The notes under the pieces are model-generated. The model had not been told where the DNA came from. It did not search any database and worked only from the letters and a program-made list of their open reading frames with translations. This document shows positions 36,609 to 45,304 of a stretch of DNA of 64,000 nt, one piece after another (within the stretch, counting starts at the first letter, position 1; each line of letters opens with the position of its first letter). The position numbers and the translations under genes are program-made. Origin of the DNA: an uncultured Aquimarina sp. (GTDB lineage: Bacteria; Bacteroidota; Bacteroidia; Flavobacteriales; Flavobacteriaceae); contig CANMWA010000002.1 of the NCBI GenBank assembly GCA_947501475.1, forward strand, positions 62,001-126,000. Reading direction: 5' to 3'.

Positions 36609-37334
36609 TTATTTATTTAGAATATAGTCCTCTAATTGTTTTAAACTAATTCTATTTTCATAAATCGCTTTTCCAATGATGGTTCCTTCACAACCTAACT
36701 CAGCCAATTTTGGTAATTCATCAAACGTTGAAATTCCACCAGAAGCAATAAGTTTTAAATCTTTGGTTTCTGAAAGAATTCTTTCATACAGATCAAAAGA
36801 AGGTCCTTGCAACATACCGTCTTTACTGATATCTGTGCAGATTACATAAGAAACTTCTTCTTTTTGATATTCTTGAATAAACGGAATTAGTTGTTTATCA
36901 CTTTCTTCTTGCCATCCGCTCACGGCTATCTTTTCATGATGTGCATCTGCTCCAAGAATAATTTTATCAGAACCATATGTATTGATCCATGAGATAAAAG
37001 TTTCAGGATCTTTTACAGCTATGCTACCGCCAGTTATCTGGTTAGCTCCGCTTTCAAAGGCAACTCTAAGATCGTCATTAGTCTTTAAACCGCCTCCAAA
37101 ATCAATTTTTAAGTTTGTTTTTGTAGCAATTTGTTCTAAAATCTTATGATTTACAATATGTTTTGACTTTGCTCCATCAAGGTCTACCAAATGTAAATAC
37201 TGTATACCATGATCTTCAAAAGCTGTGGCTACTTCTAAGGGGTTTTCGTTATAAATTTTCTTTGTATCATAATCTCCTTTAGAGAGACGTACACATTTTC
37301 CATCTATGATATCTATTGCTGGGATAATTCTCAT
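36609..37334 (-). CDS. hisA: ProFAR isomerase
   Basis: HisA isomerises ProFAR to PRFAR. The 241-residue barrel starts [21 protein letters not shown] (catalytic Asp in AIDI). It also has [51 protein letters not shown] (second Asp) and [11 protein letters not shown]. It lies 16 bases downstream of hisH and 4 upstream of csaA. Confidence 0.96.
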   Translation of the reverse strand: MRIIPAIDIIDGKCVRLSKGDYDTKKIYNENPLEVATAFEDHGIQYLHLVDLDGAKSKHIVNHKILEQIATKTNLKIDFGGGLKTNDDLRVAFESGANQITGGSIAVKDPETFISWINTYGSDKIILGADAHHEKIAVSGWQEESDKQLIPFIQEYQKEEVSYVICTDISKDGMLQGPSFDLYERILSETKDLKLIASGGISTFDELPKLAELGCEGTIIGKAIYENRISLKQLEDYILNK

Positions 37335-37350
37335 ATTTAGTTGATAGTTA

Positions 37351-37944
37351 TTAGTTGTTGGTTGTTAGGTTTAAAAAGTTACTCAATATCTTCTCTCCTA
37401 CATCTGAAGATTTCTCTGGATGAAATTGGGTGCCATAAAAGTTATCTTTATGTAGTGCAGTGCTATATTGAGTTCCATAGGTTGTACATGCCACAGTATC
37501 TTTGGTAACAGGTGCATAATAGCTATGTACCAAATAAATATGATCTTTTTCGGTTATCCCTTCAAATAAAGGCGATTTTAATGCTTCTATTTGATTCCAA
37601 CCTATTTGAGGTACTTTAACACCTGAGTTAAATCTAACCACATCTACATCAAAAATCCCTAAGCCCTTAGTATCACCTTCTTCAGTATGATTACACATCA
37701 ACTGCATTCCTAAACAAATCCCCAGGACTGGTTGTTTTAATTGTGGCACTAGAGTATCCAATCCAGAAGCCTTAAGCTTATTCATCGCACTGCTAGCTTC
37801 TCCTACTCCGGGAAAAATAACCTTATCTGCTGTTTTGATTTCTTTTGGGTCATCGCTCAATACTGCCTCATACCCTAATCTTTGTATTGCAAACTTGATG
37901 GATTGTATATTTCCTGCTCCGTAATTTATAATTACTATTTTCAT
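37351..37944 (-). CDS. hisH: Imidazole glycerol phosphate synthase, glutamine amidotransferase subunit
   Basis: HisH releases ammonia from glutamine for HisF. The 197-residue class I amidotransferase has [21 protein letters not shown], the oxyanion-strand PGVGE, nucleophile Cys in [11 protein letters not shown], and the His/Glu pair in [11 protein letters not shown]. The last codons (LTTNN) lie in a run of short T/A-rich repeats that continues past the stop. A 97-base repeat-bearing gap precedes it. Confidence 0.96.
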   Translation of the reverse strand: MKIVIINYGAGNIQSIKFAIQRLGYEAVLSDDPKEIKTADKVIFPGVGEASSAMNKLKASGLDTLVPQLKQPVLGICLGMQLMCNHTEEGDTKGLGIFDVDVVRFNSGVKVPQIGWNQIEALKSPLFEGITEKDHIYLVHSYYAPVTKDTVACTTYGTQYSTALHKDNFYGTQFHPEKSSDVGEKILSNFLNLTTNN

Positions 37945-38041
37945 TCTTCAAATTAGTATTAAGTACTGAGTACAAAGTATTAAGTCTATTTTTTATTGTT
38001 AAAAAACTTTGTACTTAATACTGGTTGCTCCATACTATTTT
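37945..38041. repeat. Imperfect palindromic repeat between hisB and hisH
   Basis: AGTATTAAGTAC...GAGTACAAAG is followed about 40 bases later by its inverted form CTTTGTACTTAATACT. The copies differ by a 7-base insertion. The RNA could fold into a long hairpin between the two genes. The same word type occurs before bshA. Confidence 0.6.
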
Positions 38042-39178
38042 CTATAGCATTCCTTTTGTACTTGGTAAAATCATTTTTTCTGGATCACGTTTTACAGCAA
38101 CTTTAATCGCTTTAGCAAAAGCCTTAAAAATAGCTTCGATCTTGTGATGCTCATTTGCACCTTCAGCTTTTACATTCAGGTTGGCTTTGGCTCCATCGGT
38201 AAATGATTTAAAAAAGTGAAAAAACATTTCTGTAGGCATCTTTCCTATCATTTCTCTTTTAAAATCTGCTTCCCAGACCAACCAATTACGGCCTCCAAAG
38301 TCTATTGCTACTTGAGCCAGACAATCATCCATCGGCAAACAGAAACCATAACGCTCTATACCCAGTTTATTACCTAATGCTTCAGAAAAAACTTCTCCTA
38401 ATGCGATGGCTGTATCTTCGATAGTATGATGCTCATCAACCTCGAGGTCTCCTTTTACTTTGATATCCAAATCCATCTGCCCATGGCGAGCAATTTGATC
38501 TAGCATATGATCAAAGAAATCAAGACCTGTACTAATAGCACTTTTACCAGTACCATCAAGATTGAGTTTGATATAAATATCGGTTTCATTTGTTGTTCTT
38601 GAAATTTTTGCAATTCTATCATTTAGTTTTAAAAACTCATATATTTTTTGCCAATCATTACTTTCTAAAGCAATATGTTCATCTAACTCATCACGTTTTA
38701 TAGTAATTTCGCCTGTACCAAGGTTTGTATGATCATTTATAAAGATTCCTTTTGAACCTAGGTTTTTTGCCAACTCCATATCGGTTAATCGATCTCCTAT
38801 TACAAATGAGTTTTGGAGGTCATATTTCTCAGAAAAATATTCAGTCAATAATCCTGTTCCTGGTTTTCTGGTATTTGCATTTTCATGCGGAAAGGTTCTA
38901 TCTAAAAACACTTTATCAAACACTACTCCTTCATTTTCGAAAGATTTCATAATAAAATTGTGTACAGGCCAAAAAGTGTCTTCTGGAAATGAATCTGTCC
39001 CAAGGCCATCTTGATTAGTAATCATGACCAGCTCGTAATCGAGTTCCTGAGCAATTTTACCTAAATAAGTGAATGCTTTAGGGTAAAAGATCATTTTCTC
39101 AAATGCATCTATTTGTTCGTCTACAGTTTCTTTGATGATCGTACCATCTCGGTCTATAAATAATACTTTCTTTTTCAT
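38042..39178 (-). CDS. hisB: Bifunctional histidinol-phosphatase / imidazoleglycerol-phosphate dehydratase
   Basis: The 378-residue fusion has two parts. Residues 1-165 are a HAD phosphatase ([42 protein letters not shown]). Residues about 185-378 are IGP dehydratase ([60 protein letters not shown]). The same fusion occurs in enterobacteria. It supplies steps 6 and 8 of the pathway. Confidence 0.96.
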   Translation of the reverse strand: MKKKVLFIDRDGTIIKETVDEQIDAFEKMIFYPKAFTYLGKIAQELDYELVMITNQDGLGTDSFPEDTFWPVHNFIMKSFENEGVVFDKVFLDRTFPHENANTRKPGTGLLTEYFSEKYDLQNSFVIGDRLTDMELAKNLGSKGIFINDHTNLGTGEITIKRDELDEHIALESNDWQKIYEFLKLNDRIAKISRTTNETDIYIKLNLDGTGKSAISTGLDFFDHMLDQIARHGQMDLDIKVKGDLEVDEHHTIEDTAIALGEVFSEALGNKLGIERYGFCLPMDDCLAQVAIDFGGRNWLVWEADFKREMIGKMPTEMFFHFFKSFTDGAKANLNVKAEGANEHHKIEAIFKAFAKAIKVAVKRDPEKMILPSTKGML

Positions 39179-39222
39179 AAGCCCTTACCCTAGCCCTCTT
39201 CTACAAGGAGAACTAAGGATTT

Positions 39223-40272
39223 TTATAATTGTTTTAATATTTCTATCAGTCTCTTATTTTCAGCTGGTGTACCCACAGTAAACCTAAGTGTATTTTCACA
39301 TAATGGTTGTGTACTACGATTACGTATTACGATTCCCTTCTCTAGTAATTGTTTGTATCTCATATCTGCATCATCTACTTTTACCAAAATAAAATTTGCA
39401 TCACTTTGATAAATTGTACTTATAAAAGGTATGTTAGATATTATGTTTATCAAGTTATTTCGCTCTTTTAATATTTTAGACACCTCTAAATCAACTTGAT
39501 CCTGATTTAAAACACGCTCTAGAGCACGTTGTTGTGTTAATTCGTTTACATTGTAGGGAGCCTTAATCTTATTTAGCACACTGATAACATCTTTTGAACC
39601 GTAGCAAACTCCTAATCGTATTCCTGCAAGTCCGTATGCTTTTGATAACGTCTGCGTCACAATCAAGTTAGGATATTTATTGATTTTTTTAAGCCAGCTT
39701 TCTTTGGAAGAAAAATCTATATATGCTTCATCAATAACAACTAGCCCATTAAATGTCTCTAAAATTTTGGTAATATTTTCTACAGAAAAAGAGTTTCCTG
39801 TTGGATTATTAGGTGAACATAAAAAGATAATTTTAGTGTTTAAATCAATTGCTTTTAAAATCTCTTGAATATTAGGCTCAAAATCCCTTGTTAACAACAC
39901 CTCTTTTTCATTGATATTATTAATATTTGCAAGCACCTTATACATACCATATGTTGGAGGTAATGTAATAACGTTATCTACTTTGGGCTCACAAAAAGCT
40001 CTAAATAAAAGGTCTAAAACCTCGTCACTACCATTACCTAAAAGAATATTTTCTACAGCAACCTCTTTCTGATCTGCCAAAACAGTTTTAAGACTCCTTT
40101 GTTGCGGATCAGGATAACGATTCACTCCATTTTCATAGGGATTCTCATTAGCGTCCAGAAAAATCATTGTAGATCCATCACTTACATATTCATCTCTCGC
40201 AGAAGAATATGGTTTTAATCCTTGTACATTCTGGCGAACTAGTTGTTTTATATTAAATTTTATTTTGTTCAT
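39223..40272 (-). CDS. hisC: Histidinol-phosphate aminotransferase
   Basis: HisC is a PLP enzyme that transfers the amino group of glutamate to imidazole-acetol phosphate. The 349-residue protein shows LDANENPYENGVNRYPDPQQ, LGNGSDEVLDLLFRAFC, SPNNPTGNSFS, VIDEAYIDFS and the PLP lysine in TLSKAYGLAGIRLG. The C-terminal RNRSTQPLCENTLRFTVGTPAEN is standard. It lies 10 bases after hisD and 44 bases before hisB, with a repeat remnant (CCCTTACCCTAGCCCTCTTC) in that second gap. Confidence 0.96.
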   Translation of the reverse strand: MNKIKFNIKQLVRQNVQGLKPYSSARDEYVSDGSTMIFLDANENPYENGVNRYPDPQQRSLKTVLADQKEVAVENILLGNGSDEVLDLLFRAFCEPKVDNVITLPPTYGMYKVLANINNINEKEVLLTRDFEPNIQEILKAIDLNTKIIFLCSPNNPTGNSFSVENITKILETFNGLVVIDEAYIDFSSKESWLKKINKYPNLIVTQTLSKAYGLAGIRLGVCYGSKDVISVLNKIKAPYNVNELTQQRALERVLNQDQVDLEVSKILKERNNLINIISNIPFISTIYQSDANFILVKVDDADMRYKQLLEKGIVIRNRSTQPLCENTLRFTVGTPAENKRLIEILKQL

Positions 40273-40282
40273 TTTTATGTAC

Positions 40283-41566
40283 TTACTTTAAACTTTCTAA
40301 CCTCAATGTTACAGCATTTTTATGTGCTTGTAAACCTTCAGCCTCGGCCATAATTTCAATTGCAGAACCAATCGACTGAATCCCTACTTTAGAGATTTTT
40401 TGAAATGTCATTGCCTTCATGAAGCTATCTAAATTAACTCCACTATATTGTTTTGCATATCCATTGGTTGGTAGCGTATGATTAGTACCCGATGCATAAT
40501 CTCCTGCACTTTCGGGAGTATAATTACCAATAAATACCGAACCTGCATTTTCTATAGCATCAATATAAAAATCTTCGTTTTTAACACATATAATAAAGTG
40601 TTCAGGCCCATATTCATTAATCAAATCAATAGCATCCTGGTTATTTTCTACATAAATTAGTTTAGAGTTTGCAATAGCTGCACTAGCAATTTCTTTTCTT
40701 GGTAAGACAGATAATTGTTTTTCTACTTCACTTTCTACGCTATCCATTATCTTTTTTGAAGTAGAGACCAAAATCACCTGACTATCTTTACCATGTTCTG
40801 CTTGACTCAACAAATCTGAAGCTACAAAAGCTGCATTGGCAGTATCATCTGCCACTACTAACAATTCACTTGGACCAGCTGGCATATCAATAGCTACACC
40901 AAATTTGGTTGCTAATTGTTTTGCTACGGTCACAAATTGATTACCTGGGCCAAAAATTTTATATACCTGCGGGATATTTTGTGTACCGAAAGTCATTCCT
41001 GCAATGGCCTGAATACCTCCCACTTTACATATTTTTGTTACTCCGCATAAATCAGCAGTATACAAAATTGCCGGATTAATTTTTCCTTCATTATTTGGAG
41101 GAGAGCATAATACTATTTCTTGACAGCCAGCAATATTAGCAGGTACAACGAGCATTAATATGGTAGAAAACAAAGGAGCTGTACCACCTGGAATATACAA
41201 TCCAACTTTTTGGATAGGCCTTTTTTCTTGCCAGCAAGAAACACCATTTGTAGTTTCTACAGCAACTTTATTTGTTTTTTGTGCACTATGAAACGCTTCG
41301 ATATTTGATTTAGCTAAAACAATTGCTTCTTTAAGTTCTTGGCTTACCGATTGCTTAGCTTCTTCAATTTCATCAGGAGTAACTATACAACTTTTGAGAG
41401 TTACGTTATCAAACTTTTGAGTATATCGATCAATAGCTATATCTCCTTCGGATTTAACTTCGTTAAAAACATCTAGTACTGTTGTTTCAATATCTTCAAC
41501 AGTTTGGGTTGGTCTTTCTAAAAGTTTAGACCAAGTATCTTTATTTGGATTGTATATTTTATTCAT
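40283..41566 (-). CDS. hisD: Histidinol dehydrogenase
   Basis: HisD oxidises L-histidinol to histidine in two NAD-dependent steps and binds zinc. The 427-residue protein has KVGLYIPGGTAPLFSTILML, CKVGGIQAIAGMTFGTQNIP, KIFGPGNQFVTVAK, DMPAGPSELLVVAD, SQAEHGKDSQVILV and the signature SAGDYASGTNHTLPTNGYAKQYSGV carrying zinc ligands. Second gene of the operon, 128 bases after hisG. Confidence 0.97.
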   Translation of the reverse strand: MNKIYNPNKDTWSKLLERPTQTVEDIETTVLDVFNEVKSEGDIAIDRYTQKFDNVTLKSCIVTPDEIEEAKQSVSQELKEAIVLAKSNIEAFHSAQKTNKVAVETTNGVSCWQEKRPIQKVGLYIPGGTAPLFSTILMLVVPANIAGCQEIVLCSPPNNEGKINPAILYTADLCGVTKICKVGGIQAIAGMTFGTQNIPQVYKIFGPGNQFVTVAKQLATKFGVAIDMPAGPSELLVVADDTANAAFVASDLLSQAEHGKDSQVILVSTSKKIMDSVESEVEKQLSVLPRKEIASAAIANSKLIYVENNQDAIDLINEYGPEHFIICVKNEDFYIDAIENAGSVFIGNYTPESAGDYASGTNHTLPTNGYAKQYSGVNLDSFMKAMTFQKISKVGIQSIGSAIEIMAEAEGLQAHKNAVTLRLESLK

Positions 41567-41694
41567 ATCCCCTCACCCTAACCCTCTCCACAAAAGGGAG
41601 AAGGAACTCAGGTACAATATTTAATTATTTTTTTTCATTATCAACATTAAAATTCTCTCCCTTTGGGAGAGATGTCCAAAGGACAGAGAGGGTT
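41567..41694. repeat. Composite intergenic repeat between hisG and hisD
   Basis: Two elements are visible. One is CTCACCCTAACCCTCTCC followed by the partly complementary AAAAGGGAGAAGGA. The other, at 41654-41694, is a palindrome CTCTCCCTTTGGGAGAG followed by ATGTCCAAAGGACAGAGAGG. These are dispersed, hairpin-forming words of the REP type, also frequent in other phyla. The RNA hairpins could adjust expression between hisG and hisD. The frame running through here is not a gene. Confidence 0.7.
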
Positions 41695-42552
41695 TTACAA
41701 CACCATCTTTTCAATTGGGCACACCAAAATACCTTCTGCTCCTTCAGCTTTCAATTCATCCAAAATATCCCAGAATTTATTTTTTTCGACCACAGTATGA
41801 ATAGAACTCCAACCTTTTTCTGCCAGAGGTAAAACAGTTGGGCTTCGCATACCTGGCAATATTCTTACAATATCAGCGATTTTATCATTAGGAGCATTTA
41901 GCAGTACATATTTAGAATTTCTAGCTTTTAAAACTGCTTTAATTCTAAACTGTAACTTTTCTAGAAGTTTTTTGTTCTCTTCAGAGATTTTTGGTGATAC
42001 TGCTAATACAGCTTCAGAAGTAAGCATTACTTCAACTTCTTTGAGATTGTTTTTGAATAGTGTACTTCCACTAGAAACAATATCACAAATAGCATCTGCT
42101 AATCCGATATTTGGTGCAATCTCTACAGAGCCTGAGATTTGGTGTAATTCTGCAGATATCCCTTGTTTATCTAGATATTCATTAACAGTGTTTGGATACG
42201 AAGTAGCTATTCTTTTTCCATGTAGATCTTTAATAGAATTATATTCAAAATCCTTTGGAACTGCTAATGAGACTTTACATTTTGAAAAATTAAGTCGCTC
42301 TGCAACAGAAATATCTTTTCCTTTTTCGATCAATACATTCTCTCCAATAATGGCAATATCAACCACACCGTCTCTAAGGTATTGTGGTATATCACCATTA
42401 CGCAAAAACATTACTTCCATAGGGAAGTTACGTGTTTGGGCTTTAAGTTGGTCTTTACCATTATCAATAGAAATCCCACATTCTTTTAAGATTTTTACTG
42501 AGTCTTCGTTTAACCGACCACTTTTTTGAATTGCAATTTTAATTTTAGACAT
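41695..42552 (-). CDS. hisG: ATP phosphoribosyltransferase, long form
   Basis: HisG joins ATP and PRPP in the first, feedback-inhibited step of histidine synthesis. At 285 residues it is the long (HisG-L) form. It has IAIQKSGRLNEDSVKILKECG, the PRPP region (ADAICDIVSSGSTLFKNNL) and a C-terminal ACT-like regulatory domain of about 75 residues (SPTVLPLAEKGWSSIHTVVEKNKFWDILDELKAEGAEGILVCPIEKM), so no HisZ is needed. First structural gene of the his operon, behind the attenuator. Confidence 0.96.
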   Translation of the reverse strand: MSKIKIAIQKSGRLNEDSVKILKECGISIDNGKDQLKAQTRNFPMEVMFLRNGDIPQYLRDGVVDIAIIGENVLIEKGKDISVAERLNFSKCKVSLAVPKDFEYNSIKDLHGKRIATSYPNTVNEYLDKQGISAELHQISGSVEIAPNIGLADAICDIVSSGSTLFKNNLKEVEVMLTSEAVLAVSPKISEENKKLLEKLQFRIKAVLKARNSKYVLLNAPNDKIADIVRILPGMRSPTVLPLAEKGWSSIHTVVEKNKFWDILDELKAEGAEGILVCPIEKMVL

Positions 42553-42606
42553 TCTCTTTTTTGTTGTTGAGTTTAATCAGTTCAAACAAGCTGTTTTAAA
42601 ACAAAA

Positions 42607-42633
42607 AACCCGTTTGAACTTCTCAAACGGGTT
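42607..42633 (-). terminator. Attenuator terminator of the his operon
   Basis: An 11-bp perfect stem (AACCCGTTTGA/TCAAACGGGTT) with a 5-nt loop is followed on the minus strand by TTTTTTGTTTT. It lies between hisL and hisG, about 55 bases before hisG, where a regulated terminator would be. The sequence just after it (GTTTGAAC) can pair with the distal arm. I could not find a convincing antiterminator helix by eye. Confidence 0.85.
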
Positions 42634-42665
42634 AAATTTATTGTTGTATTATATACATACCACAC

Positions 42666-42722
42666 TTACCACGCCTGAGCGAAAATGTAATGATGGTGAT
42701 GATGTAAAAATAAGTTTTTCAT
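42666..42722 (-). CDS. hisL: Histidine operon leader peptide
   Basis: The minus strand reads ATG AAA AAC TTA TTT TTA, then CAT CAT CAC CAT CAT, then TAC ATT TTC GCT CAG GCG TGG TAA, encoding the 18-residue peptide MKNLFLHHHHHYIFAQAW. Five consecutive His codons just upstream of a strong terminator and hisG are the hallmark of ribosome-mediated attenuation: low charged tRNA-His stalls the ribosome there and should prevent terminator formation. In enterobacteria hisL has seven His codons; this peptide is not otherwise similar to it. Confidence 0.88.
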   Translation of the reverse strand: MKNLFLHHHHHYIFAQAW

Positions 42723-42896
42723 TGATTTTGTAAATACTTTGCGAATTTATAAAAAATATTTTTCTGAAACGTATTTCAACTTAATTTTTTGCAATTAATC
42801 TTTTTTCTTGTATAAATTTTGCGAATTTGAAACTTATAATAGGTTGATTATAAACATTTTTCATAACTTTAAGTAACTAACACTAATCATCTATAT

Positions 42897-43811
42897 ATGA
42901 AAAACTTTATCTCTTTACTCATTTTTTTATTATTCTCGTGGCTGGGAATATGGTGGTATTACTCATGTGACTGGTGCGACAAAAGCTCCAATAGCGATAC
43001 TACAATTATTAGTCCTGAAGCCGAAGCCCTTGCTAAAAAAGCCTATGAAGATAGCATAGCAGCAGCAAAAAAAAGCGCAATTGGGTTATTGGTAAAAAAT
43101 GACAATAATCAACACATATTCTCCTATTCAGAAAACCTTCAAATCAATAGTACAAATGGAGATGTGCATATACCAGAAAGTTTATTAGGTTTTAGTGATA
43201 AAATAGTAAATTATCTTGGGCAAAATCAAGATCAGGAACTTATTATATCTGGTTATGAAAATATTTCTGAAAAAGAAAACAATGCCGAACTTGGCTTATC
43301 TAGAGCTAATTTTATTAAAGATATTTTAGTTAATGCCGGAATTAATCCTGATCGTATTGTAATTAAAACTCTAGTTAATGATTACAGCTACACCAAAGAA
43401 GGTATCTATAACGGAGGTATTCTACTAAATTTTAACACATTAGATGAATCTAGACTTGCCGAAGTAGAAAAAAGTATAGCCACCAGAACACTATACTCGA
43501 ATTTTGCTGAAAAAACTTTTAAACCAGATCCTACACTTATCAACTATGCCTTAGAGTTAAAAAATTATCTAGACAGGTATCCTGACAAAAAAGTGCAAAT
43601 TACTGGTCATACAGATGATATAGGTGCAGCTGAAGCTAATGTATGGTATGGACAACAAAGGGCAAATAATGTAAAAAAATATCTTATCTCTCAAGGTATT
43701 CAAAAAGAAAAGATAAAAGCTCTTTCTATGGGGGAATCAAACCCAATCGTACCTAACGACAGTGAAGAAAATAAAGCTAAAAATAGAAGAATAGAAATAA
43801 CGGTAAACTAA
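42897..43811 (+). CDS. Membrane-anchored protein with two OmpA-like domains
   Basis: The 304-residue protein starts with a hydrophobic segment (FISLLIFLLFSWLGIWWYYSC) that is either a membrane anchor or a lipoprotein signal with Cys at about 24. It then has two OmpA-related stretches. The first (about 85-180) is degenerate (LLGFSDKIVNYLGQNQDQELIISGYENISEKE, LGLSRANFIKDILVNAGINPDRI). The second (about 205-304) is canonical (VQITGHTDDIGAAEANVWYGQQRANNVKKYLISQGIQ, AKNRRIEITVN). It is followed 13 bases later by a membrane HhH protein and probably co-transcribed. Envelope anchoring to peptidoglycan is likely. Confidence 0.85.
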   Translation: MKNFISLLIFLLFSWLGIWWYYSCDWCDKSSNSDTTIISPEAEALAKKAYEDSIAAAKKSAIGLLVKNDNNQHIFSYSENLQINSTNGDVHIPESLLGFSDKIVNYLGQNQDQELIISGYENISEKENNAELGLSRANFIKDILVNAGINPDRIVIKTLVNDYSYTKEGIYNGGILLNFNTLDESRLAEVEKSIATRTLYSNFAEKTFKPDPTLINYALELKNYLDRYPDKKVQITGHTDDIGAAEANVWYGQQRANNVKKYLISQGIQKEKIKALSMGESNPIVPNDSEENKAKNRRIEITVN

Positions 43812-43824
43812 ATAAACTACAACT

Positions 43825-44367
43825 ATGTTAGATTTTTTAAACGAAGCAAATTGGTGGTGTCTACTACTATTATTAATCCTAGCTTTTTTATTAGGATGGT
43901 TTTTATCAAGATGGAAACTTAAAAATAAATATAAATTAGAGCTTGACGAATGCAAAAGACAAAATGCTCAATTAAGAAACGCAAGCACCCCTAAAGCAAA
44001 AACAACTTTTACTACACCTACAGTTATAGAAACTTCGGAATCAAAACCCGAAATTAAAGCCATAAAAACCAGAGATCATGGTGGTGTTGCTGTAAATAAT
44101 GATGTTGATTCTAAGGAGTCTCCAAAACTAAATTTTGATAGTTTTGGTAAAGCAGATGCTTCAGAAAAAGATGATCTAAAATTAATAAGTGGTGTTGGAC
44201 CTTTTATTGAAGAAAAATTAAATGGGATAGGCATTTACACTTTTGATCAAATTAGTAAATTCACCAAAGAAGATATCGAAACTGTTACTGAATTAATCAA
44301 ATTTTTTCCTGGTCGAATCGAGAGAGATAAATGGACTAATCAAGCCAGCAAACTTAAAAATAAATAG
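43825..44367 (+). CDS. Membrane-anchored helix-hairpin-helix protein
   Basis: The 180-residue protein has one N-terminal membrane helix (WWCLLLLLILAFLLGWFLSRW), a short coiled segment (KYKLELDECKRQNAQL), a disordered linker, and a C-terminal helix-hairpin-helix-like domain (LKLISGVGPFIEEKLNGIGIYTFDQISKFTKEDIETV). This domain also occurs in proteins annotated as predicted flap endonuclease-1-like. No nuclease residues are visible, so DNA or RNA binding is the most that can be said. With the upstream OmpA gene and the terminator it makes a two-gene operon. Confidence 0.82.
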   Translation: MLDFLNEANWWCLLLLLILAFLLGWFLSRWKLKNKYKLELDECKRQNAQLRNASTPKAKTTFTTPTVIETSESKPEIKAIKTRDHGGVAVNNDVDSKESPKLNFDSFGKADASEKDDLKLISGVGPFIEEKLNGIGIYTFDQISKFTKEDIETVTELIKFFPGRIERDKWTNQASKLKNK

Positions 44368-44394
44368 AAAACACTAACCTTTTGCTATTTTATT

Positions 44395-44424
44395 AAAGCC
44401 TACATTAAATTTAATGTAGGCTTT
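44395..44424. terminator. Terminator, perfect 30-bp palindrome
   Basis: AAAGCCTACATTAAA is followed directly by its exact reverse complement. A T-run follows on the plus side. It ends the OmpA/HhH operon and may also stop the converging SPFH gene. Confidence 0.85.
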
Positions 44425-44469
44425 TTATTTTTTCTTATAGTAATAGCAGTAGACATGTCTACTTTTCTG

Positions 44470-45285
44470 TTATTGATTTCCTAAAATCAAAGGCATTCCA
44501 TCTTTTCCAGAACCTATAACAATCACTTTTGCATTAGGTGATTTAGCAAGTTGCAATGTAGCATCAATTCCTTTTTCTTTGAGGATTTTATCTGTTAATG
44601 AAGCACTAAGTATCTGATTAGCAATAGCCTTACCTTCAGCATCAATTTTTTGTCTTTCTGCTTCTTTTTGGGCTTTAGTTAATTTAAACTCGTACTCTAA
44701 TGATTCTTGCTCTTGTTTTAATTTACGCTCGATAGCCTCTTTGATAGTTGGAGGTAATGTTACATCACGCACCAAAACTTCATTAAGTTGCACAAATTGA
44801 TTGCCTACAATCTTTTTAGTCTCTTCAAAAATCTCTTTCTGAATAACATCTCTCTTACTAGAATATAATTGCTCAGGAGTATATCGCCCTACTACACTAC
44901 GAGCAGCAGATCTTATAGTTGGCAGTAATATTCTAGCCACATAATCCTCTCCTTTTTGCTGATGCAACAGCCCCAATTTATTATATTCTGGTTGAAACCA
45001 AGCTGATGCATCAAGTTTGATTTCTAATCCATTAGACGAAAGTACTTGCATTTTCTCAAATACTTCTTGTTGTCTTACTTCATAAACAATTATCTTATTC
45101 CAAGGCGCTATCAAATGAAACCCTTCACCTAGTGGTGGTTCATCAGTTACTACCCCTCCTCCAAATGTTTTATACAGTACTCCAGCCTCTCCTGAACTAA
45201 TAGTAATTGTAGATTTTGAAATAAAAACAATTCCTAATACAATAAGTATTAGAATAGGCAATCCTATTTTTGGTAATTTTTCCAT
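44470..45285 (-). CDS. SPFH/prohibitin-family membrane protein
   Basis: The 271-residue protein has one N-terminal membrane helix (IGLPILILIVLGIVFIS), a prohibitin-type SPFH domain (SSGEAGVLYKTFGGGV, GFHLIAPWNKIIVYEVRQQE, AARSVVGRYTPEQLYSSKRDVIQKEI), an alanine/glutamate-rich coiled coil (LKQEQESLEYEFKLTKAQKEAERQKIDAEGKAIANQ) and a C-terminal tail. Such proteins form large membrane ring assemblies and often regulate FtsH-type proteases. I start at ATG 45283-45285; the longer frame (to 45387) would overlap the upstream gene and add a non-conserved stretch. It lies 19 bases after the VWA gene. Confidence 0.87.
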   Translation of the reverse strand: MEKLPKIGLPILILIVLGIVFISKSTITISSGEAGVLYKTFGGGVVTDEPPLGEGFHLIAPWNKIIVYEVRQQEVFEKMQVLSSNGLEIKLDASAWFQPEYNKLGLLHQQKGEDYVARILLPTIRSAARSVVGRYTPEQLYSSKRDVIQKEIFEETKKIVGNQFVQLNEVLVRDVTLPPTIKEAIERKLKQEQESLEYEFKLTKAQKEAERQKIDAEGKAIANQILSASLTDKILKEKGIDATLQLAKSPNAKVIVIGSGKDGMPLILGNQ

Positions 45286-45304
45286 TTTATTTTTGAATTT
45301 TAAT

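Noticed and set aside
41545..41832. Possible plus-strand gene (PLTLTLS-containing frame)
   Set aside because: PLTLTLS is the usual translation of the CTCACCCTAACCCTC intergenic repeat; the rest is antisense to hisG.
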